Notes under the pieces: generated by a model
What the model was told of the DNA's origin: nothing
Databases searched by the model: none
What the model saw: the letters and a program-made list of their open reading frames with translations, nothing else
NCBI GenBank assembly: GCA_003049485.1
Contig: PYST01000025.1
Location: 1 to 64,000 of the forward strand
From: Ophioceras dolichostomum
Taxonomy: Eukaryota > Ascomycota > Sordariomycetes > Magnaporthales > Ophioceraceae
Direction: 5' to 3'
Length of the DNA stretch: 64,000 nt
Position numbers and translations under genes: made by a program
Part shown: positions 57,797 to 64,000 of the stretch, one piece after another
How the letters are laid out: each line of letters opens with the position of its first letter
Position numbering within the stretch: position 1 is the first letter of the stretch

Positions 57797-58192
57797 TCAT
57801 CCACAGTCCTCCATCCGTCGACGGAGAAAATACTGCGCTGCGCAGCCATCGGGCTGCTCGGCAAGAGCTTTGCGGAGAAGTGCGTTCAGCTCAGAGAGAT
57901 CGAGGAGCGAGTCGCTCTCCAGCAACGCGGTACCAGCACTAAACGGGACTCCCAGTGACACACTCAAGGCTTTAAAGTCGTCCCCGCTGCGGTAGAGAGT
58001 GCAAGCTCTGTTGCGCCTGTAGTAGATACGCACCTCGTACACGAGGTCGAGATCACAGTAGGCCGTCGCCTTGACGGTGGGTGATCGCACCCATGCGGCC
58101 AAAGGGAGAGCTGCTTCATGGTGGCATTTTCTTGAGTGAAGCTGTGGCTTGATGGGGATGAGAGAGTCGTCTGGGACGGGGTCTTCGTGCAT
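57797..58192 (-). CDS. Small PX-like protein, putative
   Basis: Single exon, 131 residues from ATG to TGA. The sequence VKATAYCDLDLVYEVRIYYRRNRACTLYRSGDDFKAL looks like the start of a PX-type fold: strands, then a basic segment before a helix. The C terminus LNALLRKALAEQPDGCAAQYFLRRRMEDCG is a plausible helix pair with the typical amphipathic spacing. A complete PX domain is about 110-120 residues, so nearly the whole protein would be this domain, but the Pro-rich middle loop is short. Nothing shows a signal peptide or membrane segment. It lies alone between two + strand genes. It could instead be a random open frame; the biased composition and reasonable ATG favour a gene. Confidence 0.45.
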   Translation of the reverse strand: MHEDPVPDDSLIPIKPQLHSRKCHHEAALPLAAWVRSPTVKATAYCDLDLVYEVRIYYRRNRACTLYRSGDDFKALSVSLGVPFSAGTALLESDSLLDLSELNALLRKALAEQPDGCAAQYFLRRRMEDCG

Positions 58193-59675
58193 CCTGATGA
58201 CTGCTTGCGGTGGGTATGTGTCTGTGTTTGTGTGCGAGAGGTAACGGGTGACGGTGACTTATGAAAGCTCAATCTATGTTCTGTGTCCCGTTCTTAATAT
58301 ACTCACTCACCTAGAAGCCATTGTGTATCGGCAAGGCCACCGTCGAGGCAGCAGCGTGGCAGAGTCCCATTATTATGGACTCTCAGCCTTGCAGCCACAT
58401 TGGAGCGAGGCAGAAGAATGTTGACTCCGGCTAGCCTGAAACGCTAACCATGATTATGTGGGCAAGCCTGAGACTTGCTGATGGCGGCCACCATGCGGAA
58501 ATGATTCGGGGAATAAATATGACCGAGCTTCTTTGATTTGTGCTTGTGTCCTCTCACTTTATGCTGAACGGAGGCGGTCATGGTAGTGGTCATTCTCCTG
58601 TCTTCCACACTGCAGCCGAATAGGGAAATTGGCTGACCCTGGCGATCCTGAAACGCAAACCCCCGCCCTGCTGGCTCGAGGAGGCAGGCCACCAGATCAG
58701 ATCGATGGCGACATGATGAAAGATTCCGTAAGACCCAAGAAGGTCTTGACTTTGTTTGGTTTTGTTCGTCGTGAACGGAGTAATAACATCGCGCACGTAT
58801 AGCCATATCATGGGGGTGGGCGCTTGGTGGCGTCTGGTGTAAGTCACTTTCGAGGCTAGGTGGTAGCTTTGTACGATTTCTGGCCTTCTGGAAGCTCATC
58901 AAGGTCGCACGGTGTGGCTTCGGACGGCCTAAGGCTGTTCGATTGAAGGCTGAATGATTAAGGCTGAACTGAGTGAAGTGAAGGACCGTTGACTGTCGCA
59001 GACCTCTCTCCATACGCGGCCACATGTCTGGTTCGCTCGGATACTGTCGATTGACGGATGGAATTACGGCTCCCAAACCCAAACGTTCAGGGGACTCTGC
59101 CGGGTGAAATGATCAGTGCCAGGTCCAATTCTTGGCTCCCACAGTATCAGTACCAGCACCTGCCCAAACGGGTCGGTACCTGCATCTCGGTGTTGCCTGG
59201 GAAAAATCCCCCGAGGTGCAACGGTGTACTTCAGGCGCCCTTTGCCGCACGTACCGACTACCTGCAGGCTGCATCAGGAGAGGGGCATTCTCGCCGCAAG
59301 ACGTCCACGCGCTTGATGTCAACAAAAAAAAAAAAAAAAAACCAGGGCTCATCCTTCCAAATTTCCAGGACCACCCACAACCACGACTATCGCCCTGCTT
59401 CCTGTCTCTCTTTGATTGCGAATCTTCGTTGTTATTTTTTAGTTGTTTTTGGTCGTCTTCATTTTTGGTCACTCTAGTCGTTTCCAGGACTCCCTCGATT
59501 CGGCTGGGCTGAACCATCTTTAACACCTGACCAGCAGCTTCAGAGTGCATCACTGCGCATTTCGCATTTACTCTGCACCTACCTACGCCTAGGTACCTTT
59601 ACCTTTCCGTCCTGTTGCTCCCCATTGGAACACGCAAATCCTCAACCATACATCCCTTCCTCCGTCGCATTCACG
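58193..59675. other. Intergenic region upstream of the NTF2-like gene
   Basis: About 1.5 kb. A poly(A) run lies at 59325-59341, and a CCTAGGTA cluster at 59578-59600 sits about 75-100 bases upstream of the NTF2-like start codon. The antisense frame at 58444-59082 has no domain support. Confidence 0.5.
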
Positions 59676-61633
59676 ATGGCGCTCCAGGCCGCGTATGAGA
59701 GGTTCCTCTCCGCCCCAACCCCGGACGCGTTGGCCCCAAACGCGTCGCTGCACTACATCACCACGACAACGAGTTTCAACGGCGCAGCCGACATCGTCAA
59801 GCACCTTTCTGGCCTCCGCAACCACGTCAAGAAGACCAAGGAGGTGGCTCTATCTGCCGTCGAGGGCCGCGACTCGCGGGGCCTCTCGCTGGAAGTCGAC
59901 ACCACCCTCGAGTTCGTCATCAGCGGTGGCCCATACCTGCCTGGGCTTGACGACAACTTCGTGGCAGACCGGAAGGCCCAACTCTCAATTGTGAGTACCC
60001 TCCTCTATCACATGCAGTAGGCCTGCCTCAGACCTTGGGTTCCGAGTCGCTACAGCCCGCCCCCCTCTCGCGTATTCCAACTCTCTCTGACCTTGGGCGT
60101 TCTTCATTTTTCCCGACGCAGACCCACCATGTCTCGTTCGACCCAGCTGGCAAGATCTCCCAGATCCGCCAGACATGGGACCAGGGCTCGTTGCTGAAGC
60201 AGCTCGACGTCATTGGCAAGAGCGGCCGCAACTGGCCCATCCGTGACAGCAACGAGCAGATCCGGCTAATCGCTAAGAGCGTGACGGCCAGCAACATCGC
60301 CTCAGGAGCCCCTGTCGCTACCGAGGAGCTCCCCGTCCGTTCGCGCGGGAACTCAAATAGCGCTCTGCGCGACCCCCACGCGTCTCTCTCCCTCTTTGCG
60401 CCACGAACTGAGGTCCAGCCAACCCCGGCACAGGTCATCTCGCCCTACGCCGGCACGCGTCCCCGCCAGCGTGATATTGCCGAGATCCTTGGGGAGCCGC
60501 CTGAGGAGGAGGAGGAGGAGGACCCTGCCGGCGCATCGCCTAGCCGTGGCCGCGGGCGGTCGGTCTCGCCCAGCAAGGCGCCGTTTGCGCCCAAGGCCGG
60601 AGTGAGCAAGTCGGTGCAGCCTGTCCGGCTCTTCGAGGGCGCAGAGGACGAGCCGGACTCTCCCGAGAACGCCAAGTCCCCCGAGCGCTTTTACCGGCCC
60701 AACCCCAAGAAGTACCAGCACTTCGATTTCGCGGACGGCTCAGAGCCCCGGGACGCTCCCTCTGCCGGCACCGCGTTCGAGGAGGTGCCTAAGACCAAAC
60801 ACCACAGCCAATGGTCGTTTGACGACTTCGTGACGCCGTCGAAGCCGCGTGACCGCCCTGTGCGCGCGCAGGAGGTGCGGCACTGGGGCACCGAGGGCGA
60901 TGCCGGAGCAGACGTGCCGGCAGGCAAGGCTGCGGGCCCCAAGCCGCGTCGCGACGCCGAGACGCACTTCGAGTTCCAGGACGATGGTGAATCCAGCGGC
61001 CCTCCGCGTGCGGCCGGTCATCCGCGTGGCGCTGGTCACAACGAGGGCCTCGGCTTGTACAAGAACAACTTGTACAGTGAGGAGGGTGGCGCTCTACCCG
61101 CGAGCGGTCCAGAGGCCGGCGCCCTGGGCAACATCACAAATCTCAAGGACCGCCGCCGTGATTTCGATCCCCATTTCGGATACACCGACGTGAGCCCCAA
61201 GCCGGGCACCTCGCCGACCAGGGCCGGCGACGACAGCCGGGCCAAGGCCGTCCCCGAGGACCGCAAGAAGGTGGTCAAGATGATGGAGGCCAACTGGTCT
61301 GCGTACGACGGGTCACCCGCGTCGCAGAAGGAGAACAACCGTCCAGCAGCTGCTGCGCGCAAGCCGGGCGATACCGGCATCGTGATCGCGGGCGACGGCA
61401 TGGGTGGCAGGAAGGGCGCCACCACCCGCGGTTGGTCCCTGGGTGACGACGATCCCAGCCAGACGGGCATTGTGATCGCAGGTGACGGCATGGGCGGCAA
61501 AAAGGGCGCCAGCGGCCGTGGCTGGTCCCTGGGCGACGAGAGCGACGACGAGAAACCGCAGGCGCGGCCTGTCGCGGGGAAGAAGCAGGGAGCCGCTCCG
61601 GCGGCCAAGGCAGGCAGCTTCTGGGACTTCTAG
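59676..61633 (+). CDS. NTF2-like domain protein with long disordered tail
   Basis: Two exons, 59676-59990 and 60122-61633, giving 608 residues. Residues 1-150 form an NTF2-like module: MALQAAYERFLSAPTPDALA, SLHYITTTTSFNGAADIVKHL, LEVDTTLEFVISGG and, after splicing, THHVSFDPAGKISQIRQTWDQGSLL. The last stretch is the typical closing strand pair of SnoaL/NTF2 folds. The remaining ~450 residues are charged and low in complexity, with an acidic EEEEEED run, FDDFVTPSKPRDRPVR and repeated HFEF/FDFADG-type patches. Near the C terminus a 25-residue block (GIVIAGDGMGG ... RGWSLGD) is duplicated almost exactly, at about 61376-61453 and 61465-61540. The protein ends SFWDF. Such fungal proteins are often annotated as NTF2/mRNA-export-like; actual cargo or ligand is unknown. 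Confidence 0.85.
61376..61540 (+). repeat. Coding tandem duplication in the NTF2-like protein
   Basis: Two copies of a ~25-residue unit (GIVIAGDGMGG, then K/R-KGA, then GRGWSLGD) separated by a short spacer. Confidence 0.9.
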
Positions 61634-62760
61634 AGCGGGCCTGGTCCGTTACGCTTGTGATGACGCATGTCTGATGCCCCCCATACATACCTCTGTCTCT
61701 CTGTCTGTCCTTTCTGCACGCCCTCTGCACGCTGCTTATGAAATACAATAACGAGAGACCGACCATTTGATTCATTCTCCTATGTTTTTTGTCCGCTCAC
61801 TGGGAGTCAGCATCAGCTACGCCATCCAGCAGCGGCCACCTCGGTTTTTTAAACAGCAAGGAAACCCCTTTTTTTTCTGTTTTGAGTCCGTTTTGTCCCG
61901 TCTTGTTTATTGTCAGATTACCCTTTCTTTTTTCTGTCTCTTCCTTTTTCGCGCTTTGCCGAAACGCCTGATACGGTTTCATTAGTCGACAAAAATTGTC
62001 GGCGGCTTACGAGACTGCGTATCCTCCATAGTTTCCGTTCTCAAAATCCATTGATTCTGCCTGCAATGCGTAAGGGGTTTAGCTCCTCACAGTAGTATTA
62101 CCCTGTAACGTACTTGGTTGGCACGACAATACGACAGTCGATGGGACGGTAATGATGTCGTGCTGTGCTCGTATCTGCGTGTCTCAGGATTCGTTCTGTG
62201 CACCTCGCATACTGTCTTTCCCATCTGACTAGTACCTACCACCCAAGCATTAATCAGTCAAGGTCGACGTTCTACTATGTTCCTTAGTGGAACACACAGC
62301 AAAATAACGCTTTGGAAATACTTCTATTAAACGATTCATGTTAGCAGCTGCGAACCGTTGTCTCTCACGTTACCCCTCTTTTTCGCAGTCCCGTTTGCGT
62401 ATCTGAAGATAACCGTATCGCTGCTCTACGTCTGGGATCGTGGTACTGTCCCATTTAAACAGGGTTAAAAACGCTGCCGCGCGCCGGCGATCGGGGAGAG
62501 GCGTATGGGGAAGAGGAGGGAGAGGAAGGGAGGACAGGACGAAGGGAGAATCCGAGAGCGGCGCTGTAGCGTGTGGTCCCAGATGAGGGCGATGGAGAGC
62601 GAGATGATTGGTGCTAATCCCTGAGGTCGGGCTCCTAGGTAGGTAGGGACCTAGGGTCGGTTTATAATATACTACGAGATTTATCCCCCAAGAATAAGAG
62701 GAAAGGAAACGATGCAGCAGGGAAATAAAGACGACGACCGCGCACGCTAAGGACCAAAAG
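61634..62760. other. Convergent intergenic region
   Basis: About 1.1 kb between two 3' ends. T-rich tracts occur at 61784-61990, and a CCTAGGTAGGTAGGGACCTAGG cluster at 62633-62655. No gene is seen. Confidence 0.5.
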
Positions 62761-64000
62761 CTAGCAAAAATACCTATACACCTTTTTCCACCGCGGCCAG
62801 GCGTTTTGCTCCTCCGTCTCCTGGGCCAACAAGATGGTCAGGTTGAAGTCGCGACGACCCGTGTCGATGTCCATATCCTCAATGCGCACGATGCTCGTGC
62901 GGTAGTACAGCTTGTGGCCGAGCCACATGATCAGCACGATAGGCACGGCCATGTAGAGCAGGAAGAAGCTCTTGGCGGTCTCGGACGGACTGTCCTCGTC
63001 ACCACCGATCGGCCAGGCGCCGACCCAAAACTGGGTGATGAGGAAGACGATGTTGAGCGCGAAGCCGACCCACGAGCCGGGGAGGCCCGGCTGGGATCGG
63101 AAGGCGAGGTCGCGCAGCGAACGCCCACGGGCTCGCCAGGCGCGCCGGAAGCGGATGTGGGACAGGCAGATGCTACCCCACGTGAAGATGGAGCTGAGTC
63201 CGGAGATGGCCAGCAGCCAGTCGAGGATGTCGCCTTGCTCGGGCAGGTTGGCGACGTAGGCGATCAGGCCGAGGGACGATGCGAAAATGATGGCGACGAG
63301 GGGGCGGCCGCGGCGGTCGACGTACCCGAAGAAGCGCGGGGCCTGGCCCTGGTCGGCGAGGGCAGCCAACGTTCGGCTCGAGCCGAAGACGGCGCTGTTG
63401 CCCACGCTCAGCACGGCGACGAGGATGACGCTGTTCATGACCGAGGGCAGCACCTCAATGCCGGCGCTCTCGATGGCGATAACGAAAGGGCTGGCCGAAA
63501 CGTCCGCCATGCTCTTGGCCCCGAGCAGCCGCGGTTCGTCAAAGGGCACCAACAGGCCCACCACGGTGAGGGCCACGATGTAGAACAGGCTGATGCGCCA
63601 GAACACCTGCTTGATAGCCGTGGGCAAGCTCTTGCGCGGGTTGGCCGTCTCGGCCGCTGCGAGCCCAACCAGCTCCGTACCAGCAAAGGCGAATGCTGCC
63701 GTGACGAACACGGAACACAGGCCCTTGAAGCCGTTGTTAAACGCGCCGGGAGTGCGCCAGTACTTGGCGCCGATGTAGCCCTCGTTCATGGTGCCGCCGA
63801 TATTTATAACGATGCCGAGCAGACTGTTTGTTACGGTGGGCAATTCTTCTGATCAGAACGCAGAACACGACCAGGAATCATGGGATCGGTATTATTCACG
63901 GTGGATCGATCAAGAGATCGGAGATTGAAGAGTTCACTCACATAAAGCCGATCACCGCTGTCACCTTGACAATAGCGAACACGAACTCGGCCTCTCCATA
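62761..64000 (-). CDS. Amino acid permease (APC/YAT family), 5' part beyond the window
   Basis: Partial gene; visible exons in reading order are 64000-63942 (partial) and 63823-62761, encoding 374 residues plus the stop. These permeases import amino acids by proton symport across the plasma membrane. The upstream piece YGEAEFVFAIVKVTAVIGF, joined by a GTGAGT...AACAG intron to ILLGIVINIGGT, is the signature of transmembrane segment 5 in fungal general amino acid permeases. Further landmarks are VFVTAAFAFAGTELVGLAAAE and NPRKSLPTAIKQVFWRIS, ASSLGLIAYVANL, WLLAISGLSSIFTWGSICLSHIRFR and several more hydrophobic segments. The C terminus ends EEQNAWPRWKKVYRYFC, a common ending in this family. Roughly the first 170 residues lie outside. 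Substrate range cannot be told from sequence. Confidence 0.92.

Noticed and set aside
58444..59082. 212-codon open frame on the - strand
   Set aside because: No domain, odd composition and no splice or promoter context; probably chance.

Overview
The window is genomic DNA from a filamentous ascomycete, most likely a member of the Sordariomycetes and plausibly of the Sordariales (inference from protein style; no search was run). The reasons are compact genes with short introns of roughly 65-230 bases (GT-AG, one apparent GC-AG), a fungal nuclear gene set (SPT2, Mps1, symplekin, Nop12, alpha-tubulin, OLA1, COA3, SHE3), a Fot1/pogo-type DNA transposon and moderately GC-rich coding sequence. No bacterial operons, CRISPR arrays, rRNA or convincing tRNA genes were seen.

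Layout. 0.2-15.3 kb: SPT2 histone chaperone (-), ribosomal stalk protein P2 (+), Mps1 checkpoint kinase (+), mitochondrial ribosomal protein bL21m (-), a cysteine-rich GPI-anchored cell-surface protein (+) and an RBR-type ubiquitin ligase (+). 15.9-29 kb: an uncharacterised five-exon 1050-residue protein (-), a SHE3-family coiled-coil protein (-), symplekin/Pta1 (-) and the small cytochrome oxidase assembly factor COA3 (+). 29.4-41.6 kb: an Sds3-like histone deacetylase complex subunit (-), divergently paired with Nop12 (+), then alpha-tubulin (-), OLA1 ATPase (-) and a PPPDE/DeSI-type peptidase (+). 41.6-46.1 kb is an accessory gap carrying a 1954-bp pogo-like element with near-perfect 47-bp inverted repeats, a TA target duplication and a transposase broken by one frameshift. 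46.1-64 kb: a Vrl1-like VPS9/ankyrin/PX protein (+), a 4.2-kb stretch without genes, an uncharacterised 630-residue protein (+), a small PX-like reading frame (-), an NTF2-like domain protein (+) and the 3' part of an amino acid permease (-) that runs off the right edge.

The genes are mostly housekeeping and do not form a pathway cluster. Loose themes are chromatin and RNA metabolism (SPT2, Sds3-like, symplekin, Nop12), mitochondrial biogenesis (bL21m, COA3), mitosis and cytoskeleton (Mps1, alpha-tubulin) and endosomal traffic (Vrl1-like). Exon coordinates were joined by hand from splice signals, reading phase and family conservation; they agree in phase throughout but have not been tested against transcripts.

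The most notable non-genic signal is a dispersed palindrome-rich motif built on CCTAGGTA/TACCTACC, found in about 18 intergenic clusters and in no coding exon that I could see. The best candidates for undescribed biology are the two large uncharacterised proteins, the Vrl1-like protein with the broken transposon just upstream, and this motif family.
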